Source of the DNA: Chrysogorgia sp. JL179-B06
Taxonomy: Eukaryota > Cnidaria > Anthozoa > Scleralcyonacea > Chrysogorgiidae
Direction of reading: 5' to 3'
DNA: 64,000 bases
NCBI GenBank assembly: GCA_035772405.1
Contig: JAYKKM010000005.1
Coordinates: 289,501-353,500 of the forward strand
Below, in pieces: positions 21,999 through 33,790 of the stretch; position 1 is the stretch's first letter, and every line of letters begins with the position of its first letter. A program made the position numbers and the translations under genes. The notes beneath the pieces are model-generated. The model had not been told where the DNA came from and made no database searches. It was given only the letters and a program-made list of their open reading frames with translations.

Positions 21999-22289
21999 AT
22001 GGCCGCAACAATAGACCAAATATTGGAAAAAATTGGAAGTTTTGACAGATATCAATGGATGTTGCTCAGTATTTTTGGTTATGTCATGATGGTTACATCA
22101 ACATTTCCAGTTATGATAGTATCCTTCATCACTGCCGAGCCTGATTGGATCTGTGTAAAAGGATTTAACAACAGCGTGTGTAATTTTACGGAACCAATAA
22201 CATTGACAAGTAAAAACTACAATGCAAGGTGCAGTATGCCAAGAGATGCTTGGACGTACGTAGAAGGCTTTACCTCCACGGTCACTGAG
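21999..22289 (+). CDS. SLC22-type organic ion transporter, exon 1
   Basis: This starts the only host gene I can support. The ATG at 21999 opens MAATIDQILEKIGSFDRYQW, the typical N-terminus of SLC22 (organic cation/anion transporter) proteins of the major facilitator superfamily. It is followed by TM1 (MLLSIFGYVMMVTSTFPVMI) and the large extracellular loop with Cys residues and N-glycosylation-type NxS/NxT sites. The exon ends ...STVTE at a GT donor (gtaata, 22290). It is 97 codons, phase 0, and joins exactly to YDLVCDKSYL of exon 2. The protein would be a 12-TM plasma-membrane carrier of small organic ions; the substrate cannot be told from sequence. Later exons lie at 26546, 34193 and 63748, and the gene continues beyond the window. 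Confidence 0.88.
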
Positions 22290-22959
22290 GTAATATTATT
22301 TTAAATATTGCATACATGTTAGGCATGCATTTTTACCACGAATCACACGAGCGGAAATACTCAAATTTGCCGGCTTTCCTAAAGCCCCTTTTCCACTTCA
22401 CCATTTATCTCGCCGCCAGAGAAACATTTCGCCGATGACATAATTTTTTCCCGTTTCCTGTCCTTTGTTCGACAACTAAAAAAAATGATGTCATTGTGGA
22501 AATATTTCGCTAGCGGGGAGCGAAATGGTGAAGTGGAAAACGGGCTTTATAGTTTTTACCTTTTTGATCTCGTGTATAAAATAAATCTAGTGAAATGCAA
22601 AATATTATCTTTAATATACCCAACAGTGGCGTACGTTCATGGAAGCGCAAGGAAGCGCCGTTTCCCTTAGATTTTTTGAGGAAAAACAAATTCTGGCATG
22701 TATTTATTGTTTTGGCATTGTATTTATTGTTTTGGCATTGTATTTATTGTTAGATTAAACAATACAGTTTTTGAATCTACTGCAGACTAACTGGTCAGTG
22801 ATAACCTATATATATTATTACTAAGATTTTGCTGTTAATCTTATTTCAATAAATGGATATTAAAGTCTCACTCTCTTCTAAGCATCCTGCATCGAATTTA
22901 ATTCAAACTTTAGCCATGGGGAAGCGCTGCTCTCCATCGCTTCCATTTCAGCTAAAAAT
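22290..22959. other. Intron 1, no further gene
   Basis: Contains a short direct repeat of tgtatttattgttttggcat (three copies near 22695-22750) and otherwise nothing recognised. Confidence 0.5.
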
Positions 22960-25900
22960 TCAATAGACAGTATTCATGCGCCAATTTAGGATTTGGGCCT
23001 TACCACTCATCGGGTCAGCCTTTCCATTACAGTCAGTTGAACGATATTTGATGTCAAACTGGTAAGCAGAAAGTTGAATAGCCCATCTCTGAATTCTCGA
23101 AGCTGCCAAGACTGGAATGCCTTTCTTTGGATCAAGTATTATGGTTAATGGTTTGTGATCTGTGAGCAGAGTAAAACGTCGACCGTATAGGTACTGGTGG
23201 AACTTTTTGATGCCAAAAACAATTGCGAGAGCTTCTTTTTCAATCATCGAGTAGCTGCGCTCTGCAGAGGTCAATGTTCTGGAGGCGTAAGCAATCGGTA
23301 TTTATTCAGAGTTATTGATTTGGTGTGAAATGACGGCTTCTAATCCCTGTGAAGAAGCATCTACAGCCAAGACTATGGGTTTCCTTGGATCGTAATGGGC
23401 TCAGATGCGTAACACCTCAGATGATGCTAACAACTTATTGCCATGGGCAGGCTTGTACGCACTCATTGGTCCATTTCCACTCTACGTCATTAGGTAGCAG
23501 GACATGTTTGGCACAAAATTCCTGTAGTAGTTCACAATGCCTAACCACAACTGAAGTTCCTTCTTGTTCTGCGGGTCATCTAACTGTAAAATAGCCTCTA
23601 CCTTCTTCGGCGACGGGTGAATACCATCTATATTCACCTTGAATGCAAAATATTCGACTTCATCTTGCATGAATGAACATTTCTATTCTTTAAGCTTGAC
23701 CCCGAAATCATCTAACCGCCGTAGGGTTGACTCCAAATTCTTCATGTGATCCTCATCATCCTTGCCAGTAACAAGAATATCATCGAAAATGTAACCAACT
23801 CCACCAATCCCGCTCAGAATTTGATCCATGCTCCGTTGAAATATCGCAGGAGCAGCTGCTACGCCGAAGGGACGTCTAGTGTATCTATGCAATCCCAGGT
23901 GAGTATTGATAGTTGCATACTTGCTTGATTCTTCATCCAGTATGATATGCTGATATGCCTGTGATAAATCTGTATAGGTAGTGGTTATTCTGGAACATCA
24001 AGGGCTGGATTAATTGTAATCTTATATTCTCCACAAATGCGTGCGGTATCAGGTTTTAACACTGGAACAATTGGCGCAGCCCATTCTGAACTCTCCATGC
24101 ACTCTTTCTATAATTCCCTCTTTTTCTAGGCGAAGCAGTTCATCTGCTATTTTGTCCCTTAGTGCAATTTGTACAGGTAGTCTCGGGTATCACTCCAATT
24201 CAACCGCAGCTTGTGCAGCCAATTTCTGCCGAATAATGTTGGGCCCTCGCTTCCCACAACTAAGAAAGGCAATTTCACTCTTTGTAACTCGTATTCCACT
24301 TCTGCAGTAAATTCACCAAGTACAGGCACGGTCTCTCCAGTGTAATTTCTCAGAACAATGGAGGAACTCTTCTGCAGAGTAGCAGACTTCTTAAATTTGC
24401 TATTATAAAGTGACTGCGATATTAACGAAACTGAGGACCCCGTGTCCAGTTCCATGTCTATGGGACAGTTATTAATATTTACATTGACCTTGATCTCCCT
24501 CCTGTCCTCTGGTTTCATGGACATAGTCATGTAAACTGGCCATTCTTCAAACTCCTCTTCATCAGAACATTTCCTTGTTCTAGCTACATCCTCTTCTTCA
24601 AGCTTATTAATTGTTGAAGTTTTCTTTTTCATTTTTCCAGCTTGGTGTTTCCCTTTTTTCTCTGGCACATTCTTCCCAGATGACCAATTTCCTGGCAATT
24701 ATGGCACTTACTCTTCTTATGAAAACACATATCTGCCATATGATTTGACTTTCCGCACCGAAAACACTGGGTTGATAACTGTTACAACCTTCGTTTTTAT
24801 CTGGAACATCACCAGTTGTGATAAATCAGCTTCCGAGAGCAACTTTCGCTGAATTGCTACAGACTTCTCTCTCTTTGGCCGGGTACCAACCCGAGCCGAA
24901 ATGATAAATTCCCACCAGATCTTTCTATCCTTCATGATATTAGACAATCCATCCCTCCTACAAATACCAGTGTCCGTTTTGATGTTATCAAGGAATGTGA
25001 TGTTCCGTCTGCCTCTCTTTGCTGTCCCTCTTTTTGGTTCCCAGAGCACCACCTTCGACGCTTCTTCCTCCGGATGTCGCACACAATGCATTCCTGCTAG
25101 ACGCAATCTCCTTTCTGTGATCTTCTCACTGACCTTCGGAAGATTCCCATATAGTATTTCGTTTGTAAGGTGTTGTTTCCACGATATATTCAGGGCCATT
25201 CTTAGCATCCTTGTATAACAACCATCTATTCGCTTTTCGATCTGTTTTGTCAGCGTCCAAGTTTCACTTCCGTATATAGGAACACAGACTCAACAGTAGC
25301 CACAAATAGTCTGATCTTAGTGTGTCGTGGTAATCTGGATGTCCATATTTTCTTTAATTTGTGGCATGCTATCCATGCTTGAGTCTTTCTTGTGTTGTAA
25401 TCCTTCTCTGAGCACCAAGGTATTTAAACTCATCAACATTTTCTAGCGATTTTCCGCTTATAGTTTTCAGTTGGACTTCTCCTGACTGATTAAATGACAT
25501 GACTTTTGTTTTCTTTACGTTCATGTGGAGACCTACTTTGGTCACTGACGTTTCGACAGTGCTACAGACGACAACCCACAAACAAATCGATCACGAAGGC
25601 ATTATTTAGAAACGCCTGGAATTGACAATGTTCACTCAACTTTCGCAACTGGGTTAAATACTGACTCACTGTTTCCAAATCCTTCTGCTTTCGTTGATGA
25701 AATTTAAAAAGCTCGGCAATTACAAGTGGTTTCGGCTCCAAGTAGCTTGGAATCAGTGTTTTAAGTTGCTCATACAGTACGTTTTATCACCTGGTTTATC
25801 AGGACTGACCAAATTACGAATTAATCCGTACGTTTTATCACCACATACCGTCAACAGGATTGATCTTTTCTTCCCTTCATCTTCAACATCATTGGCGCTG

Positions 25901-25960
25901 TTGTGTTCGTATTGTTTTAAATTAAAGGAAAGGTATCACTACTATAGATTGCAAATCGAC
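22960..25960 (-). pseudogene. Ty3/gypsy retrotransposon relic
   Basis: On the minus strand, in order: a gag tail (25590-25960, and again IQRKLLSEADLS near 24850), a CCHC region (KCHNCQEIGHLGRMC near 24700), and a retropepsin (24159-24698) with MELDTGSSVSLIS and LFGRNWL. Next come RT pieces with GVAAAPAIFQRSMDQIL and YIFDDILVTG (23683-23892), and RNase H (22960-23274) with TSAERSYSMIEKEALAIVFG and LTDHKPLTIIL. The RT is interrupted by stops and shifts near 23670 and 23900-24150. The integrase that should follow RNase H is absent, and I found no LTR pair. It is a truncated, dead copy in intron 1 of the transporter. Confidence 0.88.
24868..25585 (-). mobile_element. RTE-type LINE 3' fragment inserted in the gypsy gag
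   Basis: The minus strand reads VGLHMNVKKTKVMSFNQSGE and ENVDEFKYLGA (25420-25560), then RMALNISWKQHLTNEILYGN and LPKVSEKITERRLRLAGMHC (25080-25205), ending in SNIMKDRKIWWEFI. These are the late-RT and C-terminal segments of RTE/BovB-like LINEs. The gypsy gag frame resumes on both sides (AFVIDLFV before, IQRKLLSEADL after), so the LINE landed in it. A frameshift and a deletion separate the two RTE blocks. Confidence 0.78.
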
Positions 25961-26545
25961 AAGCTCGGTTGAACTCAGAAGTAAAGATTACGCCTGTAAT
26001 GGATGAATCTATTCCGTTATTAGAAAGTAAGAGTATCTGTTTTCTCACACAATGATTGATTTCATCAATCAGGGGGGAGAATGTTGAAATTGTGATATTT
26101 ATAGCTGAACGAACACGTGATTATGATGCCAGAGACCTAAAGGGGGGGGGGGGGGAGGTGTCAGAAGTCGAGTACGAGTCGAAAGGTTTTGTTTTGATTA
26201 TTTTTCTATTGAGTATACTCAATAGTTTCTGTGGAACCGAGTCTGATATTTTATTAAAGAGTCTAAAGGAGTAGTTCTATCGAGTTGGTATTTCCAATTT
26301 GTGGACATTTATTCTCACTTGTGCCTGCTATAAGTTAACTTGCAGGCTTCAAGTGAAATTCCTGTAGACACATGTGCGCACTGCGTATCTATTTTCATTG
26401 ATTTATTAACTATTAGTCCTATCCCTCTGGTCCTATCCCTCTGGTCCATGATTTAATTTTCGCATGAGAGCGTTGAAGATATCCGATAGCATGATTTGAA
26501 TTCTTGATAATACAATCTTTCTTTTTTCGTCTCTCAACATTTTAG

Positions 26546-26774
26546 TACGACCTGGTCTGTGACAAATCCTATCTACAGTCCATAGCTCAATCTTGTTTCT
26601 GGGCTGCAACATTGGTTACATTGCCTATTGGAGGATTTGCAGCCGATCGACACGGAAGAAAAATCGTTTACTATCTTGGCATTTTATGTACAGTTCTGGG
26701 GACATGGGTGATAGTTTTCCCTCAATATTTTGCCGTGTTCATAGCTGCTCGTATATTCGTTGGATTGGGTTCAG
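26546..26774 (+). CDS. SLC22-type transporter, exon 2
   Basis: Preceded by a pyrimidine-rich acceptor (aacattttag) and followed by GTAAGG. It encodes YDLVCDKSYLQSIAQSCFW, TM2, then GGFAADRHGRKIVYYLG. The latter is the conserved MFS loop 2-3 signature (G-x-x-x-D-R-x-G-R-[RK]). TM3-TM4 with ARIFVGLGSG follow. The end is phase 1 and matches exon 3. Intron 1 (22290-26545) is filled by a gypsy relic with an RTE insertion. Confidence 0.9.
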
Positions 26775-26846
26775 GTAAGGACAAATTTTGTCTAGTACAT
26801 GTAGAAAATTTGCTCAGCTCGTGTTTGTCCAGAGAAATTTGTTGCC

Positions 26847-27240
26847 GGTCCGTAGACCCATAAAATGGCGGATATCAACGCCTCGTCGGCTATGAACTCA
26901 CACGACTCCAGCTCATGCTATAATGGTTAATTATATCATCATTGGTTCAGTTTCCTTGTTCTCTAGTGGCCATTATCTATGATATCAACCTCAAAGTTAT
27001 TCATGTGGTTGATAAGTAGTTATCAACCTCATAAATACCAAACTTCACCAATGGTGATATAAGGCGGTTATATACCTTCGACCTCGGTGTTTAAGCGATA
27101 TATCAATCCTCGGGTTGATACATCGCTTAAACACCTCGGTCACGGTACTATATAACCTATACTTATATCATGATTGGTTCGGTTTCTTTTGTTCTCCAGC
27201 GGGATATAAATCCGATATATCCCCAGAAAACAATTGAAAT
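26847..27240. repeat. Intron 2 repeat, copy 1 of an inverted pair
   Basis: The start (tccgtagacccataaaatgg, followed by gcgg-atatcaacgcctcg and ggctatgaa) is the reverse complement of 32509-32575. The element also holds a 90-bp hairpin around 27063-27155 (acctcggtgtttaagcgata / complement) and the ggttatata...acctcgg motif that recurs at 31537. Two copies of the same non-coding family in opposite orientation therefore bracket the Tx1-like LINE. Confidence 0.72.
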
Positions 27241-27564
27241 TATAAATTCAAGGGGCAGTATATATTATCTCCAGAATTATATAGATTGGCCTTGAATTGA
27301 TAATTACCCAATCCATGGGGGGTCCTGCCTTAATAATCTCCACTACAGTACGATTTTTTAATAAAAGCCCCTGTAAGGGGAATCAATATTTACAAGCTAT
27401 GTACAGCAGATACAAGTCTCATGGATATTTTACAAATGGAAAACCACTTTTCCGGTCTCACATGAAGCAAGTACATAATTAACACACCATTTATCTCTAA
27501 AGCATGCAAAGTCGAGAATATTGTTCGATCTTTAATCTGTTCGTGATGTAATATTTAAAATGCG

Positions 27565-30149
27565 TTAAACAATCAATTTTAACGTCGCCCCCAAATTGGT
27601 AGGAATTTCGCTATTTCCAGGCTGAAAAGTGCGCCACCGAAAATACATATCGCAAAAGTTGTTCATTAAGACTACGAGGCACTCGATTTTTCGGATAAAA
27701 CTCAAATTGGGCTCTATCTTGTTTCCCAAGATCAAAACTTTCGCCCACATTTCATTAGCAAACGAGAAATGGACCAAAGCATGTGCCAGGTTTTCCCAAT
27801 TATAACCACAACGGGGACATGCCGTTGGTATGCGCCGGTTCCACTTATTCATAACTGTATTAACATTAAGGACCAGGTGGACAGTTCGCCAGTTAAAATC
27901 TCGTAGTACTGGATCTTCCCATCCAGAATGGACCCTTCGCCATATACCTTTCCAGTCCAAAGATCGAAAACGAGCATCCCATTTAATTTGACTTGTTGGG
28001 CGCACAGGAGTTACTTTATTAAGAATTTCACGATCGTAGAAGAACTTACACGGCTTGGGGTCAGCCAGGTCCACTGCAAACTCGTTCAACACTCGCAGCA
28101 AGGTACAGTAAAAAGGCGACAAGATAGCACTGTTAGGTTTGCTATTGTCATTAATCCCCAGAGATCGGCCAATGTAGTACCTCATTAAAGGTTTCCAAGG
28201 CGCAAAATCACCATTCAGAAATTTAAACACACGCCCAATGAGAAGACATTTACTCTTCTTTTCTATATCTACCGCCCGAAGACCACCAGACTGATATCCT
28301 GAGATGCATACTTCTCTGCGTACAAGTTCTGGTTTATTTGACCGCACAAACTTCCACATGATACGCGTTAAGCCTTCTATGATGCCACGACTTGGAGGGT
28401 AAATCTTGGCAAGATGCGAGATGGAGGCGGCTGCCATCGTTTTTGCCACAACACAGTGCGCGGTCAGTCCACCCAAAGTCCTTTCGATTTGGTTTTGTTC
28501 ATTTTGGCTCCTGAAGCACGGCCAAACAGTTCAAAGACTTCTATAACTTTGGCAATACCAAAGTCGTTGGTCACTACACAAGTGTTATCATCGGCATATT
28601 GCGAAATATTGACTTCATGTCCACCTGGCAACGTCAGCCCCTTGATATCCGGACATTGTCTACCGTGGCGTACGTTCGCAATTGCTAAGGCAATATTTCC
28701 GATACCAGAACAAACAAATTGGCGATAACGGACATCCTTGACGAACACCACGGTAGACGTTAAAGAAACCGGATACATTGCCGTTACTTAGTATAGCACT
28801 CTGAATGTTGGTGTAAAGGCATTGGATAATCTGCCGAACCATAGTTCCAAAATTCATACGTTCTAGTTCTCTATCCATAAAACCCCAATTGACCGAGTCA
28901 AACGCCTTTTCCTGGTCTATGGCCACAAATGCACAGGTGAGGTTCTTGGAATTAACATAATCTGAAATGTCTCGAAGCAAGCTAGCATTGTCTTCAGTTG
29001 AACGACCTGGGACAGAACAAGTCTGGTCAGGATTGATGACTGATGTCAGGACTTTAGTAATTCGTTTTGCAATGACCTTAGCGATGATTTTATAATCCAC
29101 ATCCAATAGCGAAATTGGTCGCCAGTTCTTCAGCTCCTCTGGATCTTCTTTCTTAAACAGCAGTATGATCAATGCACGGCGCAATGACAAGGGTAGTTCA
29201 CCGTTGCTAAGGCAATAGTTGGTATAAAACTCTTTGGGGAAACAATCCAAACCAGGGGTTTTATTTCCAGACATCTGTTGTAAAGCAGCTAGGCATTCCG
29301 AATCTGACAAAAATTCTTCACATGATAACATCTCTTCTTCTGAGAGTTTGCGCTCAATCAAATCTAACAGCTGATTTTGGACGGAGTGATCCACCAGACG
29401 TTCCGTATATAACTCTTGGTAAAACCACACTTGTTCTGCCATGATGTCGATGGGGTTGGTTATTCTACCGCTGGGGGACGGCCTTTCATTATTCCGTATT
29501 ACTTTTGCACAGCTACGAATGGTGTTCAGCTTCCAAACTCCACGCCCCCATGTTGGAGTGTTCTTAGTGTTGAAACGATCATGATCGGAAAGATGACATG
29601 ATTGCCCCGGCTACCCTCCCCTCTCGGCGGGCCTGCCTGTTCCGCCGTTCGTCGGGCAACCACCTGTCTTATCCAACGGTAAGTCCAACATACAGTTAAA
29701 ATATCCTCCGTATAACCATACGTAAGTAAATGACTATCAAGTTTAGAGAAAAAATCGTGCCGTTCACTACCAACCGCTGGAGCATACAGTAGATATTTAC
29801 AATACGAAATTGCTGGTTTTCGAATGACAGATCGCACCTCACGATACGTCCTTCATAATCCGGGAATCGGGATGGATCTCGTAAAAGAATGCGAACCCAC
29901 ATGGATAGTACCTAAATTCCAAAACCCACGGCAACTACATTCAATATTCCATTGGATACATTCTTTCTTGCTTATAATGCGGGTATCTTGTAACAAAATA
30001 ATATCACATTTCTGTTTCTGTCGTATAGTTCGTATGCCATCGACATTCAACGATACAATATACAAAGGATTGGTAGTCATTGTTTTTTTCTTTTTGTCTC
30101 TCCTTACAACAACGGTAAACCCGTCGTCGGTGACGCCGGGATTCTTCAT
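27565..30149 (-). pseudogene. Tx1-like (L1 superclade) LINE ORF2
   Basis: Minus-strand pieces in order: endonuclease start (29853-30149, LYIVSLNVDGIRTIRQKQKC and IILLQDTRI), a degraded linker (29450-29850), and RT (28660-29442). The RT carries NKTPGLDCFPKEFYTNY, NWRPISLLDVDYKIIAKVIA, FVAIDQEKAFDSVNWGFMDR and GVRQGCPLSPICL. The next frame (28464-28778) has the catalytic region as QYADDNTCVV. The C-terminal part (27565-28476) ends in a Cys/His motif, CPRCGYNWENLAHALVHF. Frameshifts occur near 28700 and 28470, and most of the endonuclease is lost. The NKTPGLDG-like and PGRSTEDN motifs point to the Tx1/L1 group. It lies in intron 2, antisense to the transporter. Confidence 0.88.
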
Positions 30150-30582
30150 CTCCCTTCTTCTTCGTTGTCGGAATCACGTGACCGCTTTTGTGGATCCGAC
30201 GGTAGATCTATAGATTCCTCTACTACGACCTCTGTCGAGGAAGGAGTATACCAATATCAGACGTACCTCATAGTACTGGGTTACCAGGTTTATTCCCTGC
30301 CGTATTATATTGTTGTCCTTATCCCGTGCAGGGCTGTTAGCCTTATATATTTCCTGCATGCAGGAGTATTAATCTCCTGCAATGTACCGCCGTTGGCATC
30401 CACCACTTTAGGAATATTAACTTTCGCCGACCTATTATTGGTCTCCGGGGAATTATCCATAGCGTTGTCAGGCACCGTCTCTATCATTGTTAGGTTGTCG
30501 CAATTCTGGGCAATTGCGCTTTACGTGACCAAACTTGGCTCAGTGAAAGCATTTGAAACATTCTCGTTGCATATGTGCTGTT

Positions 30583-31097
30583 TCACCACACTTGAAACAG
30601 CGGACATCTTCGACGCACGTCACAACGCGGTGACCCATCTGCCCACAGCGGAAGCACTGGAGTGTTCCCTCGATATTTCCGAGGATATTTCACCTCAATG
30701 GGGAAGCCATTAATACGAAGACGTCGAGGGATATCTTTACTTAGGTCTTCCATAGTAACCACCCGTACACCATTCTCTATGTTTGGAAACTTTGTCATCA
30801 TCTCACGTTTGACCAACTTAACCTTGCCATATGTACTCAACAACTCAGCAACTGCAGCACTGGGAATTTCGACGGGAACGGCGTAAACGTTGACTTCTGT
30901 AAGCGGATTAACTATGGATTGAACCACCACTTCTTCCTCCAATACAGTAAACGGCGACACACGTAGGAAAGCCTGCTTAGCATCCCCGGATATGAATGTG
31001 ACCCGAAATCTAGGACCTGCAGGTACTTGTTGTACGGCCTGGACTGAGTATCACCAACATAGGATATCACTCGATCTGCCACGACATCGATGGTCAC
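30583..31097 (-). pseudogene. Tx1-like LINE ORF1 with zinc knuckles
   Basis: The minus strand encodes an RNA-binding-type segment (VYAVPVEIPSAAVAELLSTY, then VVTMEDLSKDIPRRLRINGF). In the next frame come tandem CCHC knuckles, CFRCGQMGHRVVTC and CFKCGETAHMQREC, at 30560-30665. The frameshift near 30665 and a break near 30960 leave it non-functional. The order ORF1 then ORF2 on the minus strand matches 27565-30149, so both belong to one element of about 3.5 kb. Confidence 0.82.
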
Positions 31098-31565
31098 TCC
31101 CGAAACTCACTGAATATGGAGAACCACGGTGTTAGGTCTTTGCGCCCACCAGGAGGACTGTGCGACTGCGGCATATGACATGTCGCCATCGCTTGTCCTC
31201 TGCCTGACACGTTGTTGAAAACTCGAAAAGGTGTTGCAGTGTTACCAGGTCAGCGACACTGGAGCATGGAATCCACCACATGCACCTTTGTAGATAACTC
31301 TTCTTTAAACTGTTTAGCTCTATCTGGAGCTCCTCAGCATAATGTAGCTGCCCCCATAGCAGACAGAAAGGCAAGCATTTGTTTGTTTCAAGTCAGGAAT
31401 TTATTACAGTTTGCATGTAGCATAAAATGTGGCACTAATACTGAATGGATACGCATGCGCACATCGCCATAGCCTCCCACATCCAGTAAGCCATGTATGT
31501 TTTAAGAAACATTACCAATCATGATATATATATCGTCGGTTATATACCTCGACCTCGGGTTATAT

Positions 31566-31587
31566 GATCGCTTCTCGGCCTTTTGGC
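31566..31587 (+). pseudogene. U2 snRNA 5'-end fragment
   Basis: The 22 bases atcgcttctcggccttttggct agree exactly with the highly conserved 5' end of U2 snRNA; the match stops abruptly afterwards (the branch-site region is missing). This is a fragment embedded in a repeat, not a functional snRNA gene. Confidence 0.7.
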
Positions 31588-32425
31588 TGAGGCCCATTTT
31601 GGGTAGAAACCGCATATCTCTAGCATGGAGGAGGCAAATGCGAGTTGATTGTTTCGGGAAGTGGACGTAAAACTAGTACCTTAGTACTATACGGGAAAAG
31701 TACGTTCGTCTTCTCCACGTTAAAGTGCTTATAAACCCAAAATGGGTTTTTGGTGAGTCGGATAGAGCATAAAAAGTTAGTTATAAGTTCTAGATTAGTT
31801 TTTGCGTTAAACTTTTAGTTTCGGAGATATAAGGGCTCAAAGTCACAATTTGTGAAAAAAAGTAGCGCAGGCCGGGAGACTGGATCCGAGGAACGTGTTA
31901 TGTTTCAATACTTATAAAAATATATTACAATTCGAGTAGACAAGGTAACATCGTAAAGACACATCGTTTGGGCATTTTTCAATAAAAACTCTTAAGATAG
32001 CTGTCTTCTCCTATACAAAAGCCTAGTTGTTGTTGAAGATGGGTTCCTCGAATCCAGGTCCCTGTGTGTTATTTTGGTGGCGCTACTTTTTTCCAAAAAA
32101 TGGCACAATTTGCATGTTTGAGCCGTTATATCTCCGAAACTAAAAGTTTAACGCAAAAACTAATCCAGAACTTATTAACTAACTTTTTATGCTCTATCCG
32201 AATCACCAAAAACCCATTTTGGGTTTATAAGCACTTTAACTTGAACTGTCTTCCTAGTAGACGTAAAACGTTCGCCTTCTCCAATTCGGGCTTGCCCACA
32301 CACTGCGACTGGTTCGTCCATCGCACGCGGCTTCGGCCACGGGTGAACCGAGACCTCACAAAACAATATGTTGTTTATATCCATATAAACAACATATATT
32401 GTTTTGAGAGGTATATAACCTATAC

Positions 32426-32491
32426 ATAGCATAGAACAGATCTTTCCATAGCATAGAACAGATCTTTCTATAGCATAGAACAGATCTTTCC
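32426..32491. repeat. 22-bp tandem repeat, three copies
   Basis: The unit catagaacagatctttcc(a/t)at(a) is repeated three times. Confidence 0.9.
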
Positions 32492-32575
32492 ATTTCTTTT
32501 TTTTAGAGTCGCGTGTATGAATTCATAGCCAAAGAGGCGTTGTGATCCACCATTTTATGGGTCTACGTACCGCTT

Positions 32576-33174
32576 CCCAATTTTCTCATGCAGATAGAAA
32601 CTTTGTTTTGCTTTAAAATTATATGTGACACTCACAAATTGAAAACGTCCAAGCAAAAATTGTTTCAGATTGTAAAATATATAGAAGGACCTGGCAGGTA
32701 CGAATCTCACAGGATAAATCCACACAAACTTCACAACGTTTGACAATTATACAAAATCGAAACTATATTGGACTAAACTGCTTAAGGAAGCGTAGTTTTT
32801 TCCTTCATAAAATTCTCCATTAAGATTATAGTGACATTCTCGCAATTACTTTTGTGTTGATTTTTACCTTTTCAAGATCATTGCTACCTGTATGACAGCA
32901 ACGAGTCTAAAATATAACAGGTTTTTTGATATTTTTCATTTAATTTTCTATGCCATAATTCTTGCGTTTCCTTCGATGAAATTTCGTCAAACTTTACAGT
33001 CTTGTGGGACTTCCAGAAATATTTTATTAAAAATATAAATGTAGGGTTGTTCTGATGGTTTTGTGAATGTCACCATATTTAATGTTTTTTAACATTAAGC
33101 AATTAAAAATGTACAAGCTTCATCTTGGTGTGTGCGACTTTTCAAATCAATTCACGAAAGGTTTATTTTCGGGC
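32576..33174. other. No gene recognised
   Basis: AT-rich intron 2 sequence; no open frame or repeat structure stands out. Confidence 0.5.
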
Positions 33175-33480
33175 TTTTTTCCGGGACTCAGAATCATTTT
33201 TCTGAGGATACGAGCTTGATGATCGTCCATGTATCGTCTGTCTACTCCAAGTTATCCCACATTCATTACAGCAGTGTATATATTAACACATCCAAACATT
33301 ACCGATATATAGTGACTACATCATTGTAACCTTCGCTCTCCATTTGAGTCTCGTTAGCTCATGGTTAGATCGTCTCACCAGCAATCACAAGGTTACAGGT
33401 TCGATTCCTGTCCGGGACTCAGAATCATTTTTCTGAGGATACGTGCTTGACGGTCGTCCATGTATCGTCTGTCTACTATA
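33175..33480 (+). repeat. tRNA-derived SINE, one full and one partial copy
   Basis: The copy at 33345-33480 has an A-box-like ttagctcatggttaga, a perfect T-arm (acagg-ttcgatt-cctgt) and acceptor-like ends gtctcg/cgggac. It continues into a body (cagaatcatttttctgagga, cgtccatgtatcgtctg). The body is repeated at 33183-33245 without the tRNA-like head. The anticodon arm does not pair, so it is a SINE and not a tRNA gene. Confidence 0.7.
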
Positions 33481-33585
33481 TATATTAGCGCACGTCTTAT
33501 CAGTAAAATTCCCGCCAAATTAGCAACCAGTACGGTCTTGAGTACGCACTACGCTCAGCACCTCAAGCTGTTTGGGTGTTGAGCG

Positions 33586-33790
33586 TACTATACGTACTCT
33601 AGACTATACAAAGATACTCAACACCAAGAAAGCGATAACCGCAAACGCAAAGTATAAAGTCTTCCTCATCTCCGATGGGTTGGTCAACATCGTGAACGGT
33701 GATTTTAAACAAAGGGAAGATGGAGAGTTAGATAAACACAGTGTGGCCTACTTAGAAAAAGCATCCGCCGCAGCAATCACCGAAATATAA
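33586..33790 (+). pseudogene. Relic of a second Polinton
   Basis: The plus strand encodes KKAITANAKYKVFLISDGLV, matching the C-terminus of the major capsid protein at 36562-37800 (KKATTANVMCRVFVMSDGLV). It runs on into GELDKHSVAYLEKASAAAIT, which resembles the GVVSQSEAYIKKASAKVIDK stretch of the 172-residue protein at 35425-35943. In the intact Polinton the ATPase gene lies between these two, so the relic carries a deletion joining a capsid tail to part of the neighbouring gene. It is on the opposite strand and differs enough to be an older or different Polinton. Confidence 0.72.

Larger units (their letters stand above)
31500..32575. repeat. Palindromic intron 2 repeat containing a U2-like segment
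   Basis: Long inverted arms (about 31718-31850 against 32100-32250) share gtgcttataaacccaaaatg and agtttcggagatataa; a second pair shares ctggat(c/t)cgaggaac. Outside them lie the ggttatatacctcgacctcg motif (left) and gaggtatataacc (right). The right end is the inverted copy of 26847-26912. Non-coding; it looks like a foldback or MITE family member of intron 2. Confidence 0.7.

Noticed and set aside
26063..26375. Polypurine tract and LTR start (ggggggagaatgttg) of a plus-strand LTR element
   Set aside because: The neighbouring gypsy coding sequence is on the opposite strand, and no matching second LTR or clear end was found.
33345..33420. Possible functional tRNA gene
   Set aside because: T-arm and acceptor ends look good, but the anticodon arm does not pair and the body is repeated nearby; it is a SINE head.
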